Assembly (NCBI GenBank): GCA_021324235.1
Contig: JAJPJM010000043.1
Coordinates: forward strand, 1-37,084
Direction of reading: 5' to 3'
DNA length: 37,084 bases
Source: Verrucomicrobiota bacterium
GTDB taxonomy: Bacteria > Verrucomicrobiota > Verrucomicrobiia > Limisphaerales > UBA11358
Below the pieces are notes generated by a model. It searched no databases, was not told the origin of the DNA, and saw only the letters and a program-made list of their open reading frames with translations. Positions 1-6,846 of the stretch are shown piece by piece (the first letter of the stretch is position 1; each line of letters begins with the position of its first letter). Position numbers and translations under genes: made by a program.

Positions 1-594
1 AGCGCGTTTGCCTCCGTCGAGGCCTCGGGTCCGGCCCGCTCGCGCGAGGTGGTGGAAAAACTGCTCAACCACCCGTTGTTGGACGAGGGCCGCGTGCTGG
101 CGGAGTCCGACGCGGTGTTGGTGAGCCTGAGGGGGGGCAAGGATTTGACGATGACCGAAGTCGACCGCGTGATGGAACAAATCGGCCGTCATTGCGAACG
201 CGCGCGGGTCATCATGGGTGCGGCCGTGGATGAAACGATGAAAGCCGGTCTCTCGGTCACTCTCATTGCCGCGAAGCAGGCCGGCACCGTGCCGGTGGCG
301 GAATTGCCGGTGATGGCAGCGGAAGCGGCCGAACCGGCGGCTTCGCGCGGTTCCGGGCGGTCCACGTCGCGTTGCGTTCCGCCGGCTTCGTCCCTGTCGC
401 CGGAACAGCGCGAACAAGTGCTGGGCCGGCATGGCGGTGGACGCGGCCGAAAAGCGGGTTCCCGAATGCACCAGGCCCAGCTGCCGCTGGCGATTATTTC
501 CAAGGGCCGGTTCGACAAAAGCGAACCGACGATTCACAAGGGTGAAGATCTCGACATCCCGACCTACATTCGGCGCGGCATCGCGCTAAATTGA
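1..594 (+). CDS. ftsZ: Cell division protein FtsZ, C-terminal part
   Basis: FtsZ is the tubulin-like GTPase that forms the cytokinetic Z-ring under the inner membrane. Only the 3' part is present: the frame is open from base 1, so the start lies outside the window. The first ~95 residues match the FtsZ C-terminal domain (NHPLLD, SLRGGKDLTMTEVDRVMEQI, VIMGAAVDE, LSVTLIA). A variable, Ala/Arg/Ser-rich linker follows. The end DLDIPTYIRR is the conserved C-terminal peptide that binds FtsA/ZipA-type anchors. The GTPase domain with its tubulin signature is not visible. The stop lies only two bases before the stop of the convergent lipoprotein gene, leaving no room for a terminator between them. The family call is firm. 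Confidence 0.96.
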   Translation, partial: SAFASVEASGPARSREVVEKLLNHPLLDEGRVLAESDAVLVSLRGGKDLTMTEVDRVMEQIGRHCERARVIMGAAVDETMKAGLSVTLIAAKQAGTVPVAELPVMAAEAAEPAASRGSGRSTSRCVPPASSLSPEQREQVLGRHGGGRGRKAGSRMHQAQLPLAIISKGRFDKSEPTIHKGEDLDIPTYIRRGIALN

Positions 595-596
595 TT

Positions 597-953
597 TCAG
601 TAGTTTTTAAACCAGGCGGTCAACATGCCATTGGTGTCAAATGTCAATTGCAGGTAGCGGTCGTTGAAACCGGGGCTGACATTCTGGCCCACCCCAAATC
701 CATTGTTCATGCCGTTATTGGGCGTACCAGCGGGACCTCCCGGTTGGAGGAACCATTTGAATTCCGTTGTGCCATTACTGAGGTGGGATTGCCGGTTCGG
801 GGCGCCAAGTTCATTGAGGGCCTGCCCGTAAGTATAATGCCCAACCCGATTGTTCCAGTCAACCGGCGGGGCGGTGGCACAGCCGATAATGAAGGCAATG
901 ACGAGAAATAAAGCGATTGGCAATGAACATTTCGCGGCGGGGTTCATTTTCAT
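597..953 (-). CDS. Small outer-membrane-type lipoprotein (paralogue A)
   Basis: 118 residues. A signal peptide of type II with a hydrophobic core ends in the lipobox IIGC, predicting lipidation at Cys25. The mature part carries the pattern DWNxRVGxYTYxQALxELGxP, then LSNGT and a C-terminal AWFKNY. The same pattern occurs in the lipoprotein at 1541-1909, so the two are paralogues that bracket the cytochrome c gene. The short all-beta-looking mature part with a 'YTYDQA..ELG.P' start is reminiscent of SmpA/BamE-like small lipoproteins, but I do not claim that fold. Function unknown. It is convergent with ftsZ. Confidence 0.85.
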   Translation of the reverse strand: MKMNPAAKCSLPIALFLVIAFIIGCATAPPVDWNNRVGHYTYGQALNELGAPNRQSHLSNGTTEFKWFLQPGGPAGTPNNGMNNGFGVGQNVSPGFNDRYLQLTFDTNGMLTAWFKNY

Positions 954-1022
954 GAATGTAGTTTAATCGAATATCCGTCGCCTGCCAACCTCGTAAGGTG
1001 GTTTCATTTCCGCTTCCCGGCC

Positions 1023-1403
1023 CTAATGTGTTGACTTGAAGGAGCGTACATACCTGGCCAGTGCGTCAATCTCTGACGGGGACAATTTCTTTCCAAATGC
1101 CGGCATCACGCTCGGCCCGGTTTTGATGGCGTTGAGAATCTGCCCGTCCGTGGCGTCCGCCTGCCATTTTGCGTCGGTAAGATTCTGTGCCCCGACCAGC
1201 CAGCCGTGGAAAGTCCGGGCGCGCCCGTTCTGGCCGTGGCAGATGACACAATTTTCCGCAAACAACCCATGGGCATCCACCTGGTCGGGGGGATAATTGG
1301 CCTGTTGAACGGTCAATGGCCCGGGCGATGCACAACCCGAAGCCAGTAAGAGAACGCCGGGAATGGCTATCAACAGAAACGCCCGGACAATTTTACTTTT
1401 CAT
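1023..1403 (-). CDS. Lipoprotein c-type cytochrome, class I
   Basis: 126 residues. A lipobox (LASGC) predicts a lipid anchor at Cys24. The haem-binding motif CVICH lies at residues 52-56, and a likely distal Met ligand sits in the PSVMPAFG stretch near residue 100. The C-terminal LSPSEIDALARYVRSF helix is typical of the small monohaem cytochrome c (cytochrome_CBB3/c6-like) fold. It is probably a periplasmic electron carrier tethered to a membrane. Its partner oxidase or reductase is not in the window. It sits between two paralogous lipoproteins, all on the minus strand, which suggests one envelope-protein cluster, although a palindromic element lies between this gene and the upstream lipoprotein gene. 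Confidence 0.9.
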   Translation of the reverse strand: MKSKIVRAFLLIAIPGVLLLASGCASPGPLTVQQANYPPDQVDAHGLFAENCVICHGQNGRARTFHGWLVGAQNLTDAKWQADATDGQILNAIKTGPSVMPAFGKKLSPSEIDALARYVRSFKSTH

Positions 1404-1437
1404 TTTTTGAGGCCCCCAAAAGACCTTTGCTCCATCG

Positions 1438-1517
1438 TAGCGGCGGCTCGGCAGAGCGGCGCAAATCCAGAAAGTCGAAGAGTCCGCCCCGCATTGTGGG
1501 ATGCCGAAAGCCGCTAC
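1438..1517. repeat. Palindromic repeat element, GTAGCGGC ends
   Basis: The gap between the cytochrome c and lipoprotein genes holds an element bounded by the inverted repeat GTAGCGGC (1438-1445) and GCCGCTAC (1510-1517). The match extends inward with gaps through CTCGGCA and TGCCGA. It resembles the other REP/MITE-like elements of the window in layout, with GTAG at the tip, but its sequence family is distinct. Confidence 0.65.
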
Positions 1518-1540
1518 GCTTGCTTTGAAGTGGTTTCATT

Positions 1541-1909
1541 TCAATAATTCTTTGACCACGCGGCGAGCACGTAGTTCGTGCCGAACGTCAGGGTCAGCAC
1601 CCGGTCCGGATAGCCGCTCCCGATCGTCTGGCCGACGCCAAAAGCGGAATTGCCGCCATAGAATCCGGTGCCGACGCTGAAGCTGGTGCCGCCGTAACGG
1701 TGCGTAATCCAGGAGGCAACGATTTTGCCGTCGCTGAGCGCGGCTTGTTTGTCGGGTGGCCCCAGCTCGGTCACGGCCTGGTCAAACGTGTAGGTGCCGA
1801 CTCGGCTGTTCCAATCAATCGGCCTGGTGGTGGCGCAACCGGCGATGAACGCAACCATCAGCGCCAACATCGTGAACCACGAAATGCCTGCGATCGACCT
1901 CGTGTTCAT
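1541..1909 (-). CDS. Small outer-membrane-type lipoprotein (paralogue B)
   Basis: 122 residues from the Met at 1909. This start gives a normal type II signal peptide (MNTRSIAG, a hydrophobic stretch, lipobox FIAGC, Cys25); a longer reading from 1936 adds nine residues without benefit. The mature part repeats the pattern of the 597-953 protein: DWNSRVGTYTFDQAVTELGPPDK, LSDGK, a Gly/Ser-rich middle and a C-terminal AAWSKNY. It is a paralogue of unknown function, anchored in the envelope, and reads toward the cytochrome c gene. Confidence 0.84.
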   Translation of the reverse strand: MNTRSIAGISWFTMLALMVAFIAGCATTRPIDWNSRVGTYTFDQAVTELGPPDKQAALSDGKIVASWITHRYGGTSFSVGTGFYGGNSAFGVGQTIGSGYPDRVLTLTFGTNYVLAAWSKNY

Positions 1910-1969
1910 GGGTTCAATGTAGTCAGGTCCGGCCAAAGTGCAAACGAGGCGTTGCGCCCCTCCGCCAAT

Positions 1970-3562
1970 TTACCCGTCTTTTCGTGGAAAGAGCGGCGCC
2001 GGTTCGCCGATTTTGTGGCCGGGCTGCAATCCGCCCCATGTGGCCTCGGAGAATTTATCCGGTGTGCCGGACAGTCCGAGTTGCGCGTAAATCTTCGTGG
2101 CGGTGCCGGGCAGAAACGGCCACAACAAGACCGCGAGCACCCGGCAGGTTTCGGCCAGGTTGTAGAGCACCTCGTCGAGCCGTTTGGCCTGGGCCGGGTC
2201 CTTGGCCAGCTTGAATGGTGCGGTCTGGTCCACGTATTGGTTCGCGCGCGTGACCAGTCCCCAGATGCTGTGCAGCGCGGCTTGGAGCTGGTTTTGTTTC
2301 AGCAACGCGTGGGTCTCATCCGCGGCTTTGGCGGCCGCGGCGGCCAGTTCATCGTGCCTGGCGGGCACGACACCGTTGCGATAGCGCTTGAGCATCGAGA
2401 GCGAGCGGTTCACCAGATTGCCAAGTCCATTGGCGAGTTCGGCCTGATAACGCGCCCTGAATCCGGCGTCGGTCCAGTTGCCGTCCGGCCCGATGTCCAG
2501 CTCGCGCAACACGTAAAAACGAAAAGCGTCCAGGCCCCATTCGTCAATGACCGCAACGGGATCAACAATGTTGCCGGTACTCTTGCTGATTTTCGCGCCT
2601 TCCTTCTGCCACCAGCCGTGGACGAGAATCTGTTTCGGCAGCGGCAGGCCCATCGCCTTGAGCATGATCGGCCAGAAGACGGCGTGAAATTTCAGGATGT
2701 CCTTGCCGATCACGTGGAGGTCGGCGGGCCAGAGCTGGAGCTGGGATTTGGCGTCTGGAGTCTGGGGTTTCGCGGTCCCGGTACCGTCTCCGGGAACCAA
2801 GACGCCAGAACCAAGACCCGAAAGTGGATCACCATGTGCGGCGGGGATGCTGATGTAATTGACCAGCGCGTCGAACCAGACGTAGGTGACAAAATCCTTG
2901 TCGAAGGGCAGGGGAATGCCCCAGTTCAGACGCGCTGCCGGCCGCGTGATGCAAAGATCTTCGAGCATGCTGTTTTTGAGAAAGCCAAGCACCTCGTTGC
3001 GGCGGTAATCGGGCTGGACGAACGAAGGATTCGCTTCGAGATAATCGATCAACCATTGTTGATGGTCGCGCAATTTGAACCAGTAGTTGCTTTCCTCGAG
3101 TTCGATGACTTCGCCGTACGCCGGATCAAACGTGCCATCGGGCAGGCGGTCCTTGTCGGTCAAAAATGTCTCCTCCTTCGTTGAATAAAAGCCCTTGTAG
3201 GTTTCCTTGTAAAATTGGCCGGCGGCATGAAGGTTGGCCAGGATTGCCTGGACAAATTCCTTGTGGCGCGGTTCGGTGGTGCGGACGAAATCATCGTTGG
3301 TCAGTTCCAGTTTTTTTGCAAACGCCTTCCAGTCCGCCGCGAGTTCATCACAATAGGCCTGCGGCGTTTTGCCTTCGGCCACGGCGGCTTGCTGGACCTT
3401 CTGGCCATGTTCATCCAGGCCGGTCAGAAAAAAGACTTCCTGACCCAGGCTGCGCCGTGACCGGGCGATCACGTCCGTGATGATCTTTTCGTAAGCGTGG
3501 CCGAGATGCGGCTGGCCGTTCACGTAATCAATCGCGGTGGTGATGAAAAACCGTTTGTTCAT
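1970..3562 (-). CDS. metG: Methionyl-tRNA synthetase
   Basis: MetRS charges tRNA-Met with methionine in the cytoplasm. It has 530 residues from the ATG at 3562, chosen because MNKRFFITTAIDYVNGQPHLGHAYE is the classic N-terminus; the frame runs 44 codons further up without homology. The HIGH motif is HLGH (residues 19-22) and the KMSKS loop is KISKS (about 322-326). The connective peptide reads GFYSTKEETF..LPDGTFDPAYGEVIELEESNYWFKL and has none of the zinc-binding cysteines of the related Bacillus-type enzymes. The C-terminal anticodon-binding helical domain is complete and there is no EMAP-like tRNA-binding tail. Residues about 247-276, between NYISIPAAH and WPADLHVIG, are a foreign insert encoded by a repeat also found in the uvrD gene of this window. 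It is divergent from the luxE-like gene. Confidence 0.97.
   Translation of the reverse strand: MNKRFFITTAIDYVNGQPHLGHAYEKIITDVIARSRRSLGQEVFFLTGLDEHGQKVQQAAVAEGKTPQAYCDELAADWKAFAKKLELTNDDFVRTTEPRHKEFVQAILANLHAAGQFYKETYKGFYSTKEETFLTDKDRLPDGTFDPAYGEVIELEESNYWFKLRDHQQWLIDYLEANPSFVQPDYRRNEVLGFLKNSMLEDLCITRPAARLNWGIPLPFDKDFVTYVWFDALVNYISIPAAHGDPLSGLGSGVLVPGDGTGTAKPQTPDAKSQLQLWPADLHVIGKDILKFHAVFWPIMLKAMGLPLPKQILVHGWWQKEGAKISKSTGNIVDPVAVIDEWGLDAFRFYVLRELDIGPDGNWTDAGFRARYQAELANGLGNLVNRSLSMLKRYRNGVVPARHDELAAAAAKAADETHALLKQNQLQAALHSIWGLVTRANQYVDQTAPFKLAKDPAQAKRLDEVLYNLAETCRVLAVLLWPFLPGTATKIYAQLGLSGTPDKFSEATWGGLQPGHKIGEPAPLFPRKDG
2735..2824. repeat. Repeat inserted in frame within metG, shared with uvrD
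   Basis: On the metG coding strand this segment encodes GLGSGVLVPGDG...KPQTPDAK. The segment at 19456-19546 inside uvrD encodes GLGSRVLVPGNE...QPQTPDAG, in the same orientation and frame relative to each gene. In both cases the peptide interrupts an otherwise normal protein at a position where family members have no such sequence. Confidence 0.75.
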
Positions 3563-3705
3563 TATCGAACAAGCAGTGTGACGGACAAACGCGCGCTTGG
3601 CAATCCCGAGCCGTGAATCCCATGGCAATCTGCTTGCCGCCGGGGCTTTTCGCGATATGCTGGTGGCCGGCTGTGGCGGAAAACCAGCCGACAACCAAAA
3701 ACCGC

Positions 3706-4923
3706 GTGAACAAAGAACTTTCCAATTTCGCCGCCCGCCTCCTCCCGCTATTGCGGGATACGGCGCGGCAAGCGCGTCCGGCGCAAGACGGCGAATTTAA
3801 CCAACTTGCGCTCGAGCTTTTCGCTCTTCAATTTAAACACAACGCTGCCTACCAAAAAATCTGCGCAGCGCGGGACCGGACGCCGGGAACCATCGAGCAT
3901 TGGACACAGATTCCTGCCGTGCCGGTGGCAGCGTTCAAAGAACTGGAGCTGACCTGTCTGGCGCCATCGGAGCGGACTGCGGTTTTCCATTCCAGCGGCA
4001 CGACGGAACAAAAGCCCAGCCGGCACTTTCACAGCGCAGAGTCGCTGGCGGTTTATGAGACATCATTATGGTCCTGGTTCGCTCAAAATGTTTTGCCGGA
4101 TTTACGATTTACGATTTACGATTTACGATCCGAAAACCAATCGGCAATCGGCAGTCGGCAATCGGCAATCTTCCTGACGCCGCCGCCTTCAAGGGCACCG
4201 CATTCATCGCTGGTTCATATGTTTGAAATCGCGCGGCAAAAGATGGGTGGGGCGAGCATCCCCGCGAGCCGGACCGAATTTCTTGGCAGAATCGCCTCCG
4301 ACGGTTCCTGGACGCTCGATTTCGATGCTGTGCTCGCTGCGTTGGAAGATGACTTAAAACTCAAAACTCAAAACTCAAAACTAATTTTGGGCACCGCCTT
4401 TTCCTTTGTCCATCTGCTGGATTATTTGGCCGAACGCAACCTGCGGTTCCAGCTTCCGCCGGGTTCGCGCGTTATGGAGACCGGCGGTTATAAAAACCGT
4501 TCCCGCTCGATGCCAAAAGTGGAACTGCATGCGCTTATCACGGAACGACTCGGTGTCCCGATTGAAAACGTCGTTTGCGAGTACGGCATGAGCGAGTTGA
4601 GTTCGCAAGCGTACGATGTTTCCCTTGGTGGTGCGGGCTGTCTCCAGCCTGCCGAAGAGCGGCGCGGTGGGGACACCGCGCCCTACCTTCGCCGTCATTT
4701 TCATTTCCCCCCCTGGGCGCGGGTGCGGATCATTTCGCCGGAGAACGGCCGCGAAGTGGCGGACGGCGAAACGGGGTTGATTCGGGTTTATGATCTGGCG
4801 AACGTCTTTTCCGTGATGGCTGTTCAAACGGAGGATTTGGGCATTCGTCGGGAAGACGGATTTGAATTAATAGGCCGGGCCCGGATGGCTGAGCTGCGCG
4901 GCTGCTCATTGATGAGCGCGTAA
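3706..4923 (+). CDS. LuxE-like acyl-protein synthetase (acyl-activating enzyme)
   Basis: LuxE-family proteins activate fatty acids as acyl-AMP and pass the acyl group, via a Cys near the C-terminus, to a LuxC-type reductase. Here the phosphate-binding loop SSGTTEQKPS, the stretch ETGGYKNRSR, the adenylation-type EYGMSELSSQAYD and a C-terminal ELRGCSL are visible. That Cys (about 400) fits the acyl-carrying Cys. The GTG at 3706 gives 405 residues; an ATG at 3613 in the same frame would add 31 unlike residues. The gene carries four unrelated repeat inserts, at residues about 132-155, 181-189, 217-226 and 308-328, all in frame and all outside the motifs. The luxC-like gene follows after 12 bases, so the two probably form one operon. 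No luciferase genes are nearby. Confidence 0.87.
   Translation: MNKELSNFAARLLPLLRDTARQARPAQDGEFNQLALELFALQFKHNAAYQKICAARDRTPGTIEHWTQIPAVPVAAFKELELTCLAPSERTAVFHSSGTTEQKPSRHFHSAESLAVYETSLWSWFAQNVLPDLRFTIYDLRSENQSAIGSRQSAIFLTPPPSRAPHSSLVHMFEIARQKMGGASIPASRTEFLGRIASDGSWTLDFDAVLAALEDDLKLKTQNSKLILGTAFSFVHLLDYLAERNLRFQLPPGSRVMETGGYKNRSRSMPKVELHALITERLGVPIENVVCEYGMSELSSQAYDVSLGGAGCLQPAEERRGGDTAPYLRRHFHFPPWARVRIISPENGREVADGETGLIRVYDLANVFSVMAVQTEDLGIRREDGFELIGRARMAELRGCSLMSA
4099..4170. repeat. Two heptamer tandem repeats inside luxE-like gene
   Basis: Four copies of GATTTAC (about 4099-4129) are followed by four to five imperfect copies of AATCGGC (about 4139-4170). Translated on the coding strand they give DLRFTIYDLR and NQSAIGSRQSAI. 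Because seven is not a multiple of three, each array visits all three frames; neither contains a stop on the coding strand. The opposite strand of GATTTAC would contain TAA every 21 bases. Confidence 0.85.
4246..4272. repeat. Half copy of the GGTGGGGCGAG repeat family inside luxE-like gene
   Basis: This segment begins GTGGGGCGAGCATCCCCGCG and ends AGCCGG. It is nearly the same as the left part of the intergenic copy at 13584-13633 (GTGGGGCGAGCGTCCTCGCG). It is translated in the luxE-like protein as GGASIPASR. Confidence 0.7.
4354..4382. repeat. AAAACTC heptamer repeat inside luxE-like gene
   Basis: About four tandem copies of AAAACTC are read as LKLKTQNSKL. The coding strand has no stop in any frame of this heptamer, whereas the opposite strand would have TGA. 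A shorter version of the same heptamer lies twice at the start of mutY. Confidence 0.8.
4628..4687. repeat. Two-hairpin REP-like element inside luxE-like gene
   Basis: This segment holds a short hairpin with arms GGCT and AGCC and then a perfect 8-bp stem GCGCGGTG (4662-4669) / CACCGCGC (4674-4681) around the loop GGGA. It is translated as GGAGCLQPAEERRGGDTAPYLR, between the conserved SSQAYD and the conserved FPPWARVRI of the LuxE family. Confidence 0.75.
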
Positions 4924-4935
4924 ATCGTAAATTTG

Positions 4936-6303
4936 ATGAATCTGCCAAACTATTATTTTGTCGATCTGCCGCCGGAAGCCACGTTGTCGCCGGTCCTGCT
5001 GACGGAGGCGTGCCAGACGCTGAAGCGCAACCGTGAGCGGTACCTGGCCGGGCGTTCGACGGAACAGATTGTGAATGTGTTGAGCGACGTGGCGGAAGCC
5101 TGGCGGAAACCGGACAACCCGTTTCGGCGGCTGGCGCTGGAACTTGGCCCGACCGAAACCGGTTTTTCCATGGCCACGCTGAAACGCGGTCTGGACGATT
5201 TCTTCCGACAAATCACCCGGGACCATTTGCATGCGCTGCTGACCCAGGAATTGGGTGACTCCCGCCGGCTGGATGCCATGACCGCGACTGACGTGGAGCA
5301 AAAATCGTCGCGCGCAGCCACGGTGACAGGGCCGGAATTCCTGATCCACATTGCCGCCGGCAACATTCCCGATCCGACATTCATGGGTATTGTACTTGGT
5401 TTGCTGACGCGCTCGGCGCAATTCGTGAAATGCGCCAGCGGCTCGGCGTTCCTGCCCCGTCTGTTTGCGCACTCACTCTACGAGGCGGATCCGAAGCTGG
5501 GCGCGTGCCTGGAATTGGCCCAATGGCGCGGGGGAAACACGGATCTGGAGAATATCCTGTTTGCCGAGGCCGATTGCGTTACGGCGACCGGCAGCGATGA
5601 AACCCTGGCGGCCCTCCGCTCGCGGTTGCCGGCGTGCGCGCGCTTCCTTGGTTACGGTCATCGCGTGAGTTTTGGCTTTGTCGCCAGAGAAGTTTTGTCC
5701 CATGCGGGCGGGCCGCGCATCGCCTCCCGTGTGACCGATGACGTGGTGGCGTGGAACCAGCTTGGCTGCCTGTCACCGCATGTGATCTACGTCCAACCGG
5801 GCGGTGAAGTGTCGCCGGAACGTTTTGCGGAGTTGCTGGCGGATGAACTGGAACGGCGCGAACAGACCGAACCGCGCGGTGAACTGCCGTCGCCGCACGC
5901 GGCGGCCATCACGTCGCGCCGGGGGATTTACGAGGTGCGGGCAGCACATTCCCCGGAAACCCTGATGTGGCACAGCAAGGAATCCACGGCGTGGACGGTG
6001 ATTTTTGAGGCCGACCCGCGTTTTCAAACCTCGTGCCTGAACCGGTTCATTTACGTGAAGCCGGCAAAGGATTTGACCGAGCTCTTGCAGAACGCCGAGG
6101 TCGTGCGCGGAAAGGTGTCGACGGTCGGCCTTGCTGCGCCGGAACCTCAGGCTGTGGAACTGGCCCTGCCATTGGCGCGCTGGGGCGTGACGCGGGTGTG
6201 TCCGCTCGGCCAGATGCAAAATCCGCCTCTGACCTGGCGTCATGATGGCCGCCCGGCGCTGGGCGATTTGGTGACGTGGACGGACCTGGAAAAAGGATTT
6301 TAG
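4936..6303 (+). CDS. LuxC-like acyl-CoA/acyl-protein reductase
   Basis: 455 residues. LuxC-family enzymes reduce a fatty acyl thioester with NADPH to the fatty aldehyde, through an acyl-enzyme on a conserved Cys. The sequence HIAAGNIPDPTFMG (nucleotide-binding stretch), VKCASGSAFLP and VAWNQLGCLSPHVIYV are typical; Cys278 in NQLGCLSPH is the expected nucleophile. The length fits the family (about 450-480). The ATG at 4936 is preferred to the TTG just before it. It follows the luxE-like gene by 12 bases and precedes queD by 26, so the pair likely makes an acyl-reductase complex. With no luxAB present, the aldehyde is presumably used for something other than light, for example lipid or wax precursors; that is inference. 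Confidence 0.9.
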   Translation: MNLPNYYFVDLPPEATLSPVLLTEACQTLKRNRERYLAGRSTEQIVNVLSDVAEAWRKPDNPFRRLALELGPTETGFSMATLKRGLDDFFRQITRDHLHALLTQELGDSRRLDAMTATDVEQKSSRAATVTGPEFLIHIAAGNIPDPTFMGIVLGLLTRSAQFVKCASGSAFLPRLFAHSLYEADPKLGACLELAQWRGGNTDLENILFAEADCVTATGSDETLAALRSRLPACARFLGYGHRVSFGFVAREVLSHAGGPRIASRVTDDVVAWNQLGCLSPHVIYVQPGGEVSPERFAELLADELERREQTEPRGELPSPHAAAITSRRGIYEVRAAHSPETLMWHSKESTAWTVIFEADPRFQTSCLNRFIYVKPAKDLTELLQNAEVVRGKVSTVGLAAPEPQAVELALPLARWGVTRVCPLGQMQNPPLTWRHDGRPALGDLVTWTDLEKGF

Positions 6304-6329
6304 CCACAGATGGACACAGATAAACACAG
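6304..6329. repeat. Dispersed 'CACAGATGGACACAG' phrase
   Basis: The spacer between the luxC-like gene and queD consists entirely of short imperfect repeats of CACAGAT (CCACAGATGGACACAGATAA, then ACACAGATG) that run into the queD start codon. I see no clear Shine-Dalgarno sequence within it. Confidence 0.5.
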
Positions 6330-6689
6330 ATGAAAATGGAATTACGAAAGACGTTTCAATTCGAGGCGGCGCATTTGTTGCCACGGCTGCCGAAGTCACA
6401 CAAGTGCCGGCGATTGCATGGCCATAGCTTCAAGGTGGATGTGGTCGTGGCGGGCGAGTGCGATCCGAAGCTCGGTTGGCTGATGGATTACGCCGACATC
6501 ACGGCGGCCTTCAAACCGGTTTGGAAAAAGCTGGATCACCGTTATTTGAATGAAGTTCCCGGCCTGAAAAATCCCACCAGCGAGGAAATCGCGGTCTGGA
6601 TCTGGAAAAAGCTGAAACCAAAACTGCCATTGCTGACGGAAATTGTCGTGGCCGAGACCTGCACGGCCCGGGCGGTTTATCGCGGGTAG
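6330..6689 (+). CDS. queD: 6-carboxytetrahydropterin synthase (QueD/PTPS family)
   Basis: 119 residues. The family converts dihydroneopterin triphosphate to 6-carboxytetrahydropterin (QueD, queuosine route) or to 6-pyruvoyltetrahydropterin. Zinc ligands His15 (FEAAHLL), His30 and His32 (LHGHSF) are present, with the catalytic Cys26 just before them and LDHRYLN (Asp69, His70) plus the Glu of VVAETCT later. The short length and CRRLHGHS favour the bacterial QueD type over the longer animal PTPS. Other queuosine genes are not in the window, so the exact product is inferred from the family. It ends just before a REP doublet. Confidence 0.92.
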   Translation: MKMELRKTFQFEAAHLLPRLPKSHKCRRLHGHSFKVDVVVAGECDPKLGWLMDYADITAAFKPVWKKLDHRYLNEVPGLKNPTSEEIAVWIWKKLKPKLPLLTEIVVAETCTARAVYRG

Positions 6690-6839
6690 CACCCGCGTCT
6701 CGCGGGTCGTTTCGGGCGTCGCGCCCGAAACCTTTGGAAACGGAACTCACCGGTTTTAGTGCGGCCTGGACCCAGTCGAGCGCTCACCACTGCAATTCGG
6801 CGGGACGCCGAATTGAACCCGCCGGAGGCGGGTGCCACC
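6686..6839. repeat. REP doublet (REPIN-like) with four tri-loop hairpins
   Basis: Two inverted two-hairpin units face each other between the convergent queD and the gene at 6847. Left unit: ACCCGCG/TCT/CGCGGGT (6691-6707) and GTTTCGGGCG/TCG/CGCCCGAAAC (6709-6731). Right unit: CAATTCGGCG/GGA/CGCCGAATTG (6793-6815) and ACCCGCC/GGA/GGCGGGT (6817-6833). Read on opposite strands the two units start alike (GGTAGCACCCGC and GGTGGCACCCGC). All stems are perfect and all loops have three bases. It could also serve as a two-way transcription terminator. Confidence 0.88.
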
Positions 6840-6846
6840 AACAGGA

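Noticed and set aside
1700-3184. Long plus-strand frame of 494 codons
   Set aside because: Antisense of metG and of a lipoprotein gene; composition is Arg/Gly-rich as expected for a shadow frame in GC-rich DNA.
4099-4170. Direct repeats taken as a possible CRISPR array
   Set aside because: Units are contiguous heptamers without spacers, and they lie within a coding gene.
3706-6303. A full bioluminescence (lux) operon
   Set aside because: Only luxE-like and luxC-like genes are present; no luciferase subunits or thioesterase are nearby, and QueD follows.
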